NCBI GenBank assembly: GCA_964623085.1
Contig: CAZUTO010000009.1
Span: 1-64,000, forward strand
Source: CAZUTO01 sp964623085
GTDB taxonomy: Bacteria; Pseudomonadota; Gammaproteobacteria; Pseudomonadales; GM7GCV1
Reading direction: 5' to 3'
Length of the DNA stretch: 64,000 bases
This document shows, piece by piece, positions 1 through 8,402 of the stretch (the stretch's first letter is position 1; every line of letters begins with the position of its first letter). The translations under genes were made by a program, and so were the position numbers. The notes below the pieces were generated by a model. It was not told the origin of the DNA. It worked only from the letters and a program-made list of their open reading frames with translations, and did not search any database.

Positions 1-5
1 TTGCA

Positions 6-1199
6 ATGTCAAAAGAGAAGTTTGAGCGTAATAAGCCACATGTGAATGTGGGAACGATTGGTCACGTTGATCATGGTAAGACGACGTTGACGGCGGCACT
101 GACGCGCGTCTGTGCGGAAGTATGGGGTGGTGAAGCGATTGACTTTGCGGGTATTGATAATGCACCTGAAGAGCGCGAGCGTGGTATTACGATTGCGACC
201 TCTCACGTGGAGTATGACTCACCAGGCCGTCACTACGCACACGTAGATTGCCCAGGGCACGCGGATTATGTGAAAAACATGATTACCGGTGCGGCCCAGA
301 TGGACGGTGCGATTCTTGTTTGTTCCGCGGCAGATGGCCCTATGCCACAAACGCGTGAGCACATTCTGTTGTCACGTCAGGTAGGTGTGCCTTACATCGT
401 TGTGTTCTTGAACAAAGCGGACATGGTGGATGACGAAGAGCTACTTGAATTGGTAGAGATGGAAGTACGTGAGCTTCTTGACCAATATGAATTCCCAGGT
501 GATGACACGCCTATCGTAACGGGTTCAGCGCTCATGGCACTGAACGGTGAAGACGACAACGGTATGGGCACCACGGCGGTAAAAACTCTAGTAGAAACAC
601 TAGACAGCTACATCCCTGAGCCAGAGCGTGCAGTCGATGGTGCATTCTTGATGCCGATTGAAGACGTCTTCTCAATCTCAGGTCGCGGTACGGTTGTAAC
701 CGGTCGTGTTGAGCGCGGTATTGTGAATGTCGGTGACGAGATTGAGATCGTCGGTATCAAAGACACCACGACAACCACTTGTACAGGTGTTGAGATGTTC
801 CGCAAGCTGCTTGACGAAGGTCGTGCGGGTGAGAACGTGGGTGTACTACTACGTGGTACTAAGCGTGAAGAAGTGGAGCGTGGGCAGGTATTGTCTAAGC
901 CGGGTTCTATTACACCTCACACGAAGTTTGAAGCGGAAGTGTATGTTTTATCTAAAGATGAAGGTGGTCGTCATACGCCATTCTTTAAGGGGTATCGTCC
1001 GCAGTTTTACTTCCGTACAACGGATGTGACTGGTGCCTGTGAGTTACCTGATGGTGTTGAGATGGTGATGCCGGGTGACAACATTCAGATGGTTGTGACG
1101 CTGATAGCGCCGATTGCGATGGAAGATGGTCTTCGGTTCGCGATCCGTGAAGGTGGTCGGACTGTAGGTGCGGGAGTCGTTGCTAAGATTATCGAGTAA
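6..1199 (+). CDS. tuf: Elongation factor Tu
   Basis: EF-Tu is the GTPase that carries aminoacyl-tRNA to the ribosomal A site. The 397-residue protein is full length. Visible GTPase motifs are GHVDHGKT at residues 19-26, DCPGH at 80-84 (with the catalytic His84), NKAD at 135-138 and GSAL at 172-175; the two beta-barrel domains follow. Residues 180-200 are slightly longer and more divergent than in E. coli EF-Tu. Only five bases precede the ATG, so the ribosome binding site and any upstream rpsL-rpsG-fusA genes lie outside the window. A strong terminator follows directly, so tuf is the last gene of its transcript and is not joined to rpsJ. Whether a second tuf copy exists cannot be seen here. 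Confidence 0.98.
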   Translation: MSKEKFERNKPHVNVGTIGHVDHGKTTLTAALTRVCAEVWGGEAIDFAGIDNAPEERERGITIATSHVEYDSPGRHYAHVDCPGHADYVKNMITGAAQMDGAILVCSAADGPMPQTREHILLSRQVGVPYIVVFLNKADMVDDEELLELVEMEVRELLDQYEFPGDDTPIVTGSALMALNGEDDNGMGTTAVKTLVETLDSYIPEPERAVDGAFLMPIEDVFSISGRGTVVTGRVERGIVNVGDEIEIVGIKDTTTTTCTGVEMFRKLLDEGRAGENVGVLLRGTKREEVERGQVLSKPGSITPHTKFEAEVYVLSKDEGGRHTPFFKGYRPQFYFRTTDVTGACELPDGVEMVMPGDNIQMVVTLIAPIAMEDGLRFAIREGGRTVGAGVVAKIIE

Positions 1200-1221
1200 T
1201 CGATAATCTGAGTGATCTGAG

Positions 1222-1244
1222 AAAGGGGCTTCGGCCCCTTTTTT
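1222..1244 (+). terminator. Rho-independent terminator after tuf
   Basis: An eight-base-pair stem, AAAGGGGC pairing with GCCCCTTT, encloses a TTCG tetraloop and runs into six Ts. It starts 23 bases after the tuf stop codon and is a textbook intrinsic terminator. Confidence 0.92.
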
Positions 1245-1250
1245 GTGGAT

Positions 1251-1480
1251 ATTACTTTGTCACTTTTGTTACGGCAAAAGTGACCAAAACTATTGCTCCC
1301 GTTCCACAGCCCTTTTTATAAAAAAGGGTTCCCTGCAATGCTCGCCTCAATCCTAAGCTGCGGAACTCAGCAATCTATGAATTGCTTCAGACAGTCCTCG
1401 CTTTATACGGATCAGGCTTCCGCTTCTCGGCTGATGCAAGGTCGCGGTCGGTGTGGGTCCGTCTTAGTGCAGCTACTCAT
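1251..1480. repeat. Noncoding stretch with two hairpins, resembling a dispersed intergenic repeat
   Basis: The 361 bases between tuf and the next gene hold no convincing gene. Two perfect inverted repeats are present: GTCACTTTTG / CAAAAGTGAC at 1259-1284 (six-base loop) and CCCTTTTT / AAAAAGGG at 1310-1328 (three-base loop). The overall composition, a CACTTTTG hairpin followed by a CTGCGGAACTC and CAGACAGTCCTCGC type text, resembles intergenic repeat families I remember from other gammaproteobacteria. That family assignment is from memory only. Short open frames here have no recognisable protein sequence. Confidence 0.45.
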
Positions 1481-1545
1481 CTATGCATCGGCCGGTTTTT
1501 TACTTTTATAAACAGGCTTGTAATGAAGAGATTTGGAGTTTTCTC

Positions 1546-1551
1546 TATAAT
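1546..1551 (+). promoter_or_regulatory. Candidate -10 box TATAAT just before the His-rich gene
   Basis: A perfect TATAAT lies 10 to 15 bases before the ATG at 1561. Transcription would start around 1558, leaving almost no 5' leader. No good -35 box sits at 16-18 bases; a TTGTAA at 1518-1523 is 22 bases away, which is too far. It is a possible promoter for a nearly leaderless mRNA, or a chance match. Confidence 0.3.
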
Positions 1552-1560
1552 GCGCCGATC

Positions 1561-2223
1561 ATGAGTTATATCACTCGCTCTTCGAGGCGTCGGCACCCAA
1601 TCACTTTCTTTTTGCTGCTAGCAATGGCGGTGCAGAGTTTGGTGCCATTTGGTTATATGCCGAAGGCGTTTGCGGATGGTGGTTTTATCGAGCTATGTCC
1701 GCAGGGTGTCTCGGATGAGGTGATGGCTATTTTGCACGCTGATCACGATGTTGGTCACAGCAGTCATAGCGATCACAGCAATCATAACGACCATAGCAAC
1801 CATAGCGGTCATGGCGATCACACTGGTCATGCCAGCCATAATGATCACGCTGGTATGGATCATAAGAGCCATCAGCCAGCGCCGGAAGATCACTCGGCCA
1901 TGCATGAGGGTCATCATGTAGATCATCATTCTGGCCACCATGCTGATCATAGTGCGTCAATCCATAGTGCGGCAATGCCAGATATGCATGCCGCAGGTCT
2001 GGAGCAGGTTGAGTCTAATGATGCTCATTCTGCCAGCTGGCAAAATAGTTGCCCTTATGGCGCAGTCACTGCGGCTGTTGAGTTGGCACTGGATGCGAGC
2101 CCGATTGTCGATATTCAGTATGAAGCAGGGTATCAACCCACTTCTCTTATCGCGCGTGAATTTACTGCGCGTCTTCAACGTAAGCAGCGTTCTCGCGCTC
2201 CACCAATTCAGCATCTTTCTTAG
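1561..2223 (+). CDS. Histidine-rich exported DUF2946-like protein
   Basis: This is a 220-residue exported protein. Residues 1-38 form a signal peptide: basic RRR, hydrophobic FFLLLAMAVQSLV, and a cleavage site after AFA. Residues 59-135 contain 25 histidines, and from residue 66 to 96 His occurs at every third position (11 in a row), a design that suits metal binding. Cys46 and Cys164 (both in CP motifs) and the C-terminal RAPP motif fit the DUF2946 family, whose members often sit beside copper genes. The TonB receptor and PepSY genes follow on the same strand. I infer a periplasmic metal buffer or delivery protein, with copper the likeliest metal. The start at 1561 was preferred over an upstream in-frame start at 1483 because it puts the signal peptide at the N-terminus; no clear Shine-Dalgarno is visible. 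Confidence 0.75.
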   Translation: MSYITRSSRRRHPITFFLLLAMAVQSLVPFGYMPKAFADGGFIELCPQGVSDEVMAILHADHDVGHSSHSDHSNHNDHSNHSGHGDHTGHASHNDHAGMDHKSHQPAPEDHSAMHEGHHVDHHSGHHADHSASIHSAAMPDMHAAGLEQVESNDAHSASWQNSCPYGAVTAAVELALDASPIVDIQYEAGYQPTSLIAREFTARLQRKQRSRAPPIQHLS

Positions 2224-2284
2224 TTAAAAAGATAAGGTCATCCGGTCTCTGAACATTGTTCGGAGTTAATCGCTTTGTCGTGAT

Positions 2285-2384
2285 NNNNNNNNNNNNNNNN
2301 NNNNNNNNNNNNNNNNNNNNNNNNNNNNNNNNNNNNNNNNNNNNNNNNNNNNNNNNNNNNNNNNNNNNNNNNNNNNNNNNNNNN
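2285..2384. other. Assembly gap of exactly 100 Ns
   Basis: One hundred Ns mark a scaffold join of unknown true length. The same 11 bases, TTTGTCGTGAT, occur immediately before (2274-2284) and immediately after (2385-2395) the gap. The contig ends may therefore overlap, or a short repeat may have broken the assembly. The gap lies in the 236-base interval between the His-rich gene and the TonB receptor gene and does not interrupt either reading frame. Confidence 0.97.
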
Positions 2385-2420
2385 TTTGTCGTGATATTTA
2401 TGGCGACGGATGAGTGCTAA

Positions 2421-2438
2421 ATCCAACCTTGGTTGGAT
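2421..2438 (+). repeat. Palindrome ATCCAACC-TT-GGTTGGAT upstream of the TonB receptor gene
   Basis: Eight-base perfect arms surround a two-base centre, ending 21 bases before the receptor ATG and 11 bases before its AGGAG ribosome binding site. As DNA it could be an operator for a dimeric regulator. As RNA it would fold into a seven-pair stem with a CTTG tetraloop. It does not match Fur or Zur boxes as I remember them. Confidence 0.5.
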
Positions 2439-2459
2439 GCTGTTTTAGTAGGAGTTTTT

Positions 2460-4769
2460 ATGAGTGCGTTCAGTCCAACTGTTGCTTTCACGGTTGCAGC
2501 AGCAGTATTTGTTTTTGGAAGCCAACCGGCTTTTGCCAATGAAACCGAAATGGAAGAGATTACGGTGATTGGTGATGGTATTTTTCAGGATACAACGCTG
2601 GTCAGCCCGATCAGTCAAATTACCTTAGAAGATCTCAAGTCAGTGAACTTGACGACGGTGGAAGACGCCTTGGCGTTTGAGCCAAGTCTTGTCGTTCGTA
2701 AACGCTATATTGGTGATCCAAACGGTGTCATTGGCCTACGCGGGTCAAATCAGTTTCAAACCACACGTTCAATGGTCTTTGTGGATGGCATGCCACTGCA
2801 TTATCACCTGCAGACACGTTTTCGTGGTGCGCCGCGTTGGTCGTTGGTGTCACCGGATGAGATTGAGGTGGCTGAGGTGGTCTACGGTCCTTATTCGTCT
2901 GAATATAGCGGCAACGCAATTGGTGGCGTCGTTAATTTCCGAACACGCCGGCCAGAAGAGCGACGCGTCAGTTTTGAGAGCAGCGTTTTCTCACAGGATT
3001 ATGATCAGCTAAGTACAGACGAGACCTTTAATGGGTATCGCAGTTATCTAGCGTACGAGGATAAATTTGATGATCTAGGCGTGTTCCTTTCGTACACGCG
3101 TTTGGATAACGATAGCCAGCCACTGACAGAGTTTTTCCAAAGCCCAGACGATACCCCATCGGAAGCAACCGCTAATGCAGGCGCATTTAGTGGGACAGAT
3201 ACCTTTGGCGATAGCGGCGTTTTCTTTGGCGATTCAGGTGCCGAACGATCAACAACTGATTTGTTTAAGCTGAAACTCTTCTACGATCTACCCGGCGCGG
3301 AGTTGAGAGGATCGATCGCTTATGAAGATCGAACACGTAGCGAAACGGATAGGAATATTTTTCTTACTGACGCTGCTGGCAACACAATCTTTGACCGTGA
3401 AGTTTCGATCAACGGTGAGAACTTCGATACCTTTGAATTTGGCCGCAGTGTATTTCAGGAACGCTTTCAGGATCGCGAAAGCTTACTAGTAGGTGTGGGT
3501 GCCAGCTTTGAGATCGGCACTTCCGATTGGCTCGGCGATGCCTTTTTTAGCTACTTCGATGTATTGCAGGATGAGGAGATTAGAAACGGCGCCAATTCAG
3601 ATGACCCAGCTTTTGAAGAGGTCAATTTGGCCGAAGGCGCGCGTATCACCACCTTTGATGATACCGGCTGGAATATCTTTGATTTGAAATTTGCCAATAA
3701 CCGACTCGCAGGTAACAGCAAGCAGCGTTTATCGGTGGGCTTTCATTACGATAGCTACGAGCTAAATCTTATTGTCGACGATTTTAATAGTATCGCAGGC
3801 CAGCGCAGTGCAGATGAACTGGATGGCGATCCGTCGACGGGAAGGGCAGATAGTGGTGGTGAGGCGGAGACCTTTGCGTTGTTTGCGCAATATGGTTATG
3901 CACTTTCCGATACCTGGGATTTATCTCTAGGGCTTCGCTATGACAACTGGGAAGCGACGGATGGCTTTGAAGGTGGCAACCTAGCGGATGACCGCAGCGA
4001 AAGCGGCTTCTCTCCTAAGTTCTCTATTTCCAAGACGCTAAACGATAGGCAGTTAATTCGCTACTCACTTGCCAGAGCATTGCGCTTCCCTGTGATTGAG
4101 GAGTTGTTTGTAAACAATGCGGATGCAGGTGGTGGTTCTGTTGCCGATGCATTGCTGGAGCCCGAAGACGGTGTTTTTCATAATCTATCCTTTGAGCAAC
4201 AGCTAGATGCCGGAAGTCTTAGCGTTAACCTGTTCTACGAGCTGGTGGACGATGTCATTTTCAATCAGACGACAAATACAGGCAGTAGCACTGTTACCAC
4301 TTTCTTGCCGATTGATGAGGTTGAAACACTTGGGGTTGAGTTTGTTGTTGAACAGCACGAGCTGTTCGGCTTGCCCGCTAGCCTGAGGTTTAACACGACC
4401 TACACCGATACTGAGATTACCGAGAACGTTAATAACCCCGATATTGTCGGCAACGACTTTCCTCGCTCACCGAATTGGCGTGCAAATTTGCTGCTCTCTT
4501 ACGATATTGACGACACCCTAAATGTGGGCGGAAGTATTCGATTTGCCAGCGATAGTAGTGGCGAACTGGATAACAGTGATGTCGTAGAAGATGTGTTTGG
4601 CTCGCACACTGACTTTGTCTTTGTTGGGCTGAGGTCTAACTGGCAAGCCACAGAGCAGCTAGGCTTTAGTCTAGGCGTGGATAACCTTTTTAATGATCAG
4701 GCCTTTGTGTTTCACCGCTGGCCTTCAAGAACGTACTTTCTCAGCGCACGCTATGTGCTGGGGAACTAA
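2460..4769 (+). CDS. TonB-dependent outer membrane receptor
   Basis: This 769-residue receptor takes up a metal or metal complex across the outer membrane using TonB energy. Residues 1-26 are a signal peptide ending PAFA. A TonB box, EITVIGD, is at 33-39. The plug domain follows, with motifs such as GLRGSNQFQTTRSMVFVDG and the VVYGPYSSEYSGNAIGGVVN segment, and then a long beta-barrel. The C-terminus is SARYVLGN, so the last residue is not the usual aromatic. The ATG at 2460 is preceded by AGGAG at a five-base spacing; an in-frame TTG at 2433 lies inside the palindrome and is less likely. Its neighbours, a His-rich DUF2946-like protein and a PepSY protein, suggest copper (OprC/NosA-like) or iron uptake. 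The substrate cannot be read from the sequence. Confidence 0.88.
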   Translation: MSAFSPTVAFTVAAAVFVFGSQPAFANETEMEEITVIGDGIFQDTTLVSPISQITLEDLKSVNLTTVEDALAFEPSLVVRKRYIGDPNGVIGLRGSNQFQTTRSMVFVDGMPLHYHLQTRFRGAPRWSLVSPDEIEVAEVVYGPYSSEYSGNAIGGVVNFRTRRPEERRVSFESSVFSQDYDQLSTDETFNGYRSYLAYEDKFDDLGVFLSYTRLDNDSQPLTEFFQSPDDTPSEATANAGAFSGTDTFGDSGVFFGDSGAERSTTDLFKLKLFYDLPGAELRGSIAYEDRTRSETDRNIFLTDAAGNTIFDREVSINGENFDTFEFGRSVFQERFQDRESLLVGVGASFEIGTSDWLGDAFFSYFDVLQDEEIRNGANSDDPAFEEVNLAEGARITTFDDTGWNIFDLKFANNRLAGNSKQRLSVGFHYDSYELNLIVDDFNSIAGQRSADELDGDPSTGRADSGGEAETFALFAQYGYALSDTWDLSLGLRYDNWEATDGFEGGNLADDRSESGFSPKFSISKTLNDRQLIRYSLARALRFPVIEELFVNNADAGGGSVADALLEPEDGVFHNLSFEQQLDAGSLSVNLFYELVDDVIFNQTTNTGSSTVTTFLPIDEVETLGVEFVVEQHELFGLPASLRFNTTYTDTEITENVNNPDIVGNDFPRSPNWRANLLLSYDIDDTLNVGGSIRFASDSSGELDNSDVVEDVFGSHTDFVFVGLRSNWQATEQLGFSLGVDNLFNDQAFVFHRWPSRTYFLSARYVLGN

Positions 4770-4796
4770 TACGTATGGTTTACACTGGATTCTTGT

Positions 4797-6251
4797 ATGA
4801 CTGAAACAACGTTGACTGAAAAGGTACGAAAAGCAGGAAAGGTAGGAGCGGCACGAGCATCCGGTTCGAGCCGTTCCCAGTTGCGCCAGCGTTTTTGGCG
4901 CTGGCACTTTTTTGCAGGATTGTTGGTGGTTCCCTTTGTAATTTTGTTAGCGACGACTGGGTCGATCTATATTTTAAAGCCGCAGATTGATGCCTTTGAA
5001 GAACAAAGAATTCACCAGCGATCTATCACCATTACGCAGGATCAGGCTCCGCTTGAAGCAAGTGTTTTGCTAGAGGGTCTCTTAGCCAACCATCCGCAAG
5101 CGAACCTTTCGCAATATACGCTCGCTAAGCCGGATGATCGGACAGTGGAGATCGAGCTTAAGCATTCAGCGTCAGAGGGTTCGTCTGCGAGGGTGGGAGC
5201 AACGGCAGTGACCTATTGGGTCGATCAGTATTCTGGAGAAGTACTCGCGTACAAAGCAAGCGAAAAGCGGTTTCTCTATATGGTGAAAAAGTTGCATAGC
5301 GAGTTGCTGGCCGGGAACAATGGCTCCTATGTTGTCGAGTTAGTGGCGAGCTGGACCATTATTTTGCTAATTACGGGCCTGTATCTCTGGGTTAGTAGCG
5401 CTGGTTTCTCGTTGCCAAAGTTATTTCGAATAGATTGGAGTAATCAGACTCTGCGATGGCGCCATCTTCACGGTGTGCTGGGTTTAGTTATTGCCCTGCC
5501 ATTATTTTTGATCTTGATGTCAGGGCTGCCTTGGACTCAGCTCTGGGGCTCAAATTATAAATCAGTGATAAGTAAGTTAGGTTGGGATGGGCCGGGCCAA
5601 GAATGGTTTGTGACTCTGCAATCAGCAGCGCCTAGTGGTGTGGATTTGGATGCACTCGATGGCGGGCTTTGGGAAATCAGTGATGCTGATGAAACGGATA
5701 ACAGCGTTACCGATTCAATACCGCTTGGTCAGATTGCGATCAGCCACATTGCCGCGAAAGAAGAGGTTCGCTCGTTGGTTCCACCGGTGAATGTTATTCC
5801 ACCCAAGCCGAACAACGGCGTATGGACAGTGCGATCAATGCCAGCAGACCGGTCTCAGCGTGTGACGCTGCATTATGATCAGTATTCGGGCGATCAAATT
5901 ATGCGTATTGGTTTCGAGAACCATCATCCGTTCGAGCGCTTCGTATCCAGTGGTATTTCGTTTCATGAGGGTGCGCTCTTTGGATGGCTCAATCAGGCGC
6001 TGGTGTTACTGACCGCGATATCAACCATTGCGCTTTCTGTTTTAGGGTTTGTTATTTGGTGGCGTCGACGTCCAAAAAATGAGCTGTCTGCTCCGCCAAA
6101 AGCACAGTGTCCGCTTTCCATCTCCTTTATTTCTGCGATTGTGGCCTTAGGTATTTTCCTTCCCGCAGCGGGTATTAGTATGCTGGTGGTGGCGGTGTTG
6201 GAATTTGTCTGGGCGAGGTTTTGGATTGCGCGTCCCGCGTTAGAAGTCTAG
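4797..6251 (+). CDS. PepSY-associated TM helix protein
   Basis: This 484-residue inner membrane protein has about five hydrophobic segments: near residues 37-60, 180-206, 225-248, 400-422 and 440-470. A large periplasmic part lies between the first two and another between the third and fourth. The FWRWHFFAGL start followed by VILLATTGSIYIL, the LHSELL motif and the RWRHLHGVLGL motif are typical of PepSY_TM proteins. Members often sit beside TonB receptors and are thought to reduce or release metals in the periplasm. The gene starts 27 bases after the receptor stop codon, so the two are probably co-transcribed. The first 30 residues are basic and cytoplasmic. The specific metal is not known; the histidines in the membrane-flanking motifs could bind heme or metal. 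Confidence 0.85.
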   Translation: MTETTLTEKVRKAGKVGAARASGSSRSQLRQRFWRWHFFAGLLVVPFVILLATTGSIYILKPQIDAFEEQRIHQRSITITQDQAPLEASVLLEGLLANHPQANLSQYTLAKPDDRTVEIELKHSASEGSSARVGATAVTYWVDQYSGEVLAYKASEKRFLYMVKKLHSELLAGNNGSYVVELVASWTIILLITGLYLWVSSAGFSLPKLFRIDWSNQTLRWRHLHGVLGLVIALPLFLILMSGLPWTQLWGSNYKSVISKLGWDGPGQEWFVTLQSAAPSGVDLDALDGGLWEISDADETDNSVTDSIPLGQIAISHIAAKEEVRSLVPPVNVIPPKPNNGVWTVRSMPADRSQRVTLHYDQYSGDQIMRIGFENHHPFERFVSSGISFHEGALFGWLNQALVLLTAISTIALSVLGFVIWWRRRPKNELSAPPKAQCPLSISFISAIVALGIFLPAAGISMLVVAVLEFVWARFWIARPALEV

Positions 6252-6332
6252 TAGGGGTTTGATTTCTATCTGCAAGCTAGGCTACGCTCTAGTCAATCAC
6301 GCAACGCCATCAAGCATGGAAGGTGTCCTTAG

Positions 6333-6665
6333 GTGCAATCAGTTTACGACGCTTCTAACTCAGTAGAGGCTTATATGATCCTCAATTTGCTTGAGTGCGA
6401 GGGTATCAAAGGCCGAGTGGATGGCGAGTTTCTTACTGGTGGCGTTGGTGAGCTTCAGGCAATTGGGATTGTGCAGGTGGCAGTCGCGGATCAAGATTAT
6501 GATTCCGCCAAACGCATTGTCGCTAAATGGGAAGAAGAGCATCCACTTGATGAAGAAGGGGACGCAGCACCAAAGCAACCCATCTCTGCATTGTTAGCGT
6601 TCTGTTTTGGGGTGGTGTTCGGTGCCTTTCTGATGTTTTTGATCCTGAGTGTATTATTCCGTTAG
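6333..6665 (+). CDS. DUF2007 domain protein with a C-terminal membrane anchor
   Basis: This is a 110-residue protein. Residues 1-70 match the DUF2007 (putative signal-transducing) family: VYDASNSVEAYMILNLLECEGI, then GELQAIG, and a VADQDYDSAKRIV segment that resembles a small PII-like or ferredoxin-like fold. A single hydrophobic helix (ALLAFCFGVVFGAFLMFLILSVLF) ends the protein, so the domain probably faces the cytoplasm from the inner membrane. It starts with GTG, with GGAAGG at a nine-base spacing. The role is not established for the family. It lies 81 bases after the PepSY gene with no terminator evident. Confidence 0.75.
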   Translation: MQSVYDASNSVEAYMILNLLECEGIKGRVDGEFLTGGVGELQAIGIVQVAVADQDYDSAKRIVAKWEEEHPLDEEGDAAPKQPISALLAFCFGVVFGAFLMFLILSVLFR

Positions 6666-6706
6666 CACCGTAATTATCGCGCACGATCCCTTTAGAGAAC
6701 CCTTTA

Positions 6707-7663
6707 TTGCTCACTGAATTTTTAACGCAGCTCGGCTTTGCCTTTAGCGTCACTGGTCCTATTTTTGTTTTGGTGTTTTTGGGGGTTGCCCTCAAGCGCT
6801 TGCAAGTGATTGACCAAGCTTTTACCGATACAGCCTCTAAGATTGTCTTTAACGTGGCGCTGCCCGCTGTCTTGTTCTTTGGCGTTGCCAATACCGATAT
6901 CCAATCCGTTTTGAATCCTGCTTATCTAGGCTTGGCAGCTACAGGTACGCTGGTGACATTTTTCTTGATTTCGCTGTTGTCGCAACGAGTTGTCCACAAC
7001 CCTCGAGATCGAGGTGTATTTGTGCAGGGGGCGTTTCGCAGTAACCTAGCGATTGTTGGTCTGGCTTTTGTGATCAATGCTTATGGCGAGCAGGGGCTGG
7101 CACTTGGCTCGATATTTATCTCGGTCGTCACTGTGCTCTACAATATTTTGTCTATTTATACACTGAGCGCTAGCTTAAAGCAGGAGCGTCTCGGCTTTGT
7201 TCAAATGATCGTGGATATCATGAAGAATCCATTGATCGTCAGTATTCTTGCCGGCATTGTGGCTAATTTGGTAAGGCTACCTATTCCTGCTTTTGTGCAG
7301 CGATCGGGGGAGTACGTTGGCTACCTGAGCCTGCCGCTCGCGTTAATTTGTATCGGCGGCACACTATCATTTGCGGAGTTTAAAAATTCCAGTACTGAAT
7401 CTCTGATAGCTGTGTTTGCGAAGCTCATACTGGTGCCCTTGGTTATTGTTTTCCCTGCTTATCTTTGGGGTTTTACAAAAATGGAGATGGGTGTTCTGTT
7501 TTTGATGGTGGCGTCGCCTACTGCCGCCGCAGCCTACATTATGGTGAAGGGGATGGGAGGCAACGATAAGCTAGCTGCTAATATTATTCTTATCAGCACG
7601 CTGGGGTCATTGGTGACCGTGAGTTTTGGGCTGGCATTTCTAAAACGCGCGGGTGTCGTATAG
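6707..7663 (+). CDS. AEC-family transporter (auxin efflux carrier type)
   Basis: This 318-residue protein is almost entirely hydrophobic, with about ten membrane segments. The N-terminal segment GPIFVLVFLGVALKRLQVID, the NVALPAVLF motif, the GAFRSNLAIVGLAF motif and the C-terminal MVASPTAAAAYIMVKGMGGN motif are characteristic of the AEC (membrane transport protein, MdcF/YfdV-like) family. These proteins export or import small organic anions; the substrate here is unknown. The start is TTG at 6707 with an AGAGA upstream, chosen because it places the first membrane helix at the N-terminus. The next gene is convergent, 64 bases away. Confidence 0.85.
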   Translation: MLTEFLTQLGFAFSVTGPIFVLVFLGVALKRLQVIDQAFTDTASKIVFNVALPAVLFFGVANTDIQSVLNPAYLGLAATGTLVTFFLISLLSQRVVHNPRDRGVFVQGAFRSNLAIVGLAFVINAYGEQGLALGSIFISVVTVLYNILSIYTLSASLKQERLGFVQMIVDIMKNPLIVSILAGIVANLVRLPIPAFVQRSGEYVGYLSLPLALICIGGTLSFAEFKNSSTESLIAVFAKLILVPLVIVFPAYLWGFTKMEMGVLFLMVASPTAAAAYIMVKGMGGNDKLAANIILISTLGSLVTVSFGLAFLKRAGVV

Positions 7664-7727
7664 CAGCAGGGCTAGTTCCTTATCGTTCGAAGAGCTAGCT
7701 AGTCTATTTATAAAACTTCGGCGCTTC

Positions 7728-8351
7728 TTAAAACTTCGGAACTTCGTTGATTCTAACAAATGGGTATTGCGCTATTTTCTTTAGCTCGTAATAGCTATTC
7801 AGTCCCGATATACCGACGCTATTAGTCTGCTCTAAGTTTATATCGCCGTCGTTTAAGTCGATATCGCGCAATATCACATGCTTTATTTCGCCAACAACAA
7901 GCTTTGTTTTATTTGGCATGTCTATCGCTTGTAAAAACCGCATACCCATTTTGAATCGGCTCTCTTTAACAAAGGGAGCGCTGCAATCATCGACATACTC
8001 TTCTGCTAATCCGCAGGCTTTAAACTCTGATACATCTTTCTCAAATTTAGCTGACGTATAGTGAGCTCGTTCAGTAAATTCTGGATGGATGTGGTTGATA
8101 GTGTAGTCCTTGGTCTGCATGATATTTTGAAGCGTGTGACCGACCTGATCTGTTTGCGGTCTTGTGATAAAACCTAGCAGCGCAGGATCACTTCCTAAGT
8201 GCACGACAGAGTTGAAGACAGCGAGATTTGTTATGTCGTTTTTGTCGATTGTTCCAATCAAGTTCGCAGGCTTAATGCCGGTAACGGAATTTATTATTTT
8301 AAGCCGAAGAACGCGGTCCAAATCTGCGATGTCTTGTGTTTTAAAATGCAT
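7728..8351 (-). CDS. Flavin reductase family protein (FMN-binding split barrel)
   Basis: This 207-residue protein matches the flavin reductase-like split-barrel family: KPANLIGTID near residues 27-36, NLAVFNSVVHLGSDPALLGFITRP in the FMN-binding core, YTINHI, AHYTSAKF and the APFVKES and VVGEI motifs. Members bind FMN and reduce flavin with NAD(P)H, or act on small substrates. Partner enzymes are not visible nearby. It is convergent with the AEC transporter on one side and reads in the same direction as fusA2, which lies upstream of it and ends in a terminator 52 bases before this gene's start codon, so it is probably a single-gene unit. Its codon use looks more AT-rich than the neighbouring EF-G gene. 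Confidence 0.8.
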   Translation of the reverse strand: MHFKTQDIADLDRVLRLKIINSVTGIKPANLIGTIDKNDITNLAVFNSVVHLGSDPALLGFITRPQTDQVGHTLQNIMQTKDYTINHIHPEFTERAHYTSAKFEKDVSEFKACGLAEEYVDDCSAPFVKESRFKMGMRFLQAIDMPNKTKLVVGEIKHVILRDIDLNDGDINLEQTNSVGISGLNSYYELKKIAQYPFVRINEVPKF

Positions 8352-8402
8352 ATCGGCTTCTCTGTTTTATAAGCTTAGTTAAACTGTGTTTAGTCAATAA
8401 CG

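Noticed and set aside
1741..1950. Repeated GATCAC/GGTCAT units looking like a tandem or CRISPR-like repeat
   Set aside because: The units are degenerate, coding for His every third residue, with no spacer structure.
1693..1975. Two overlapping open frames antisense to the histidine-rich gene
   Set aside because: They are by-products of the repeated CAT/GAT codons of the sense gene; no start signals or family features.
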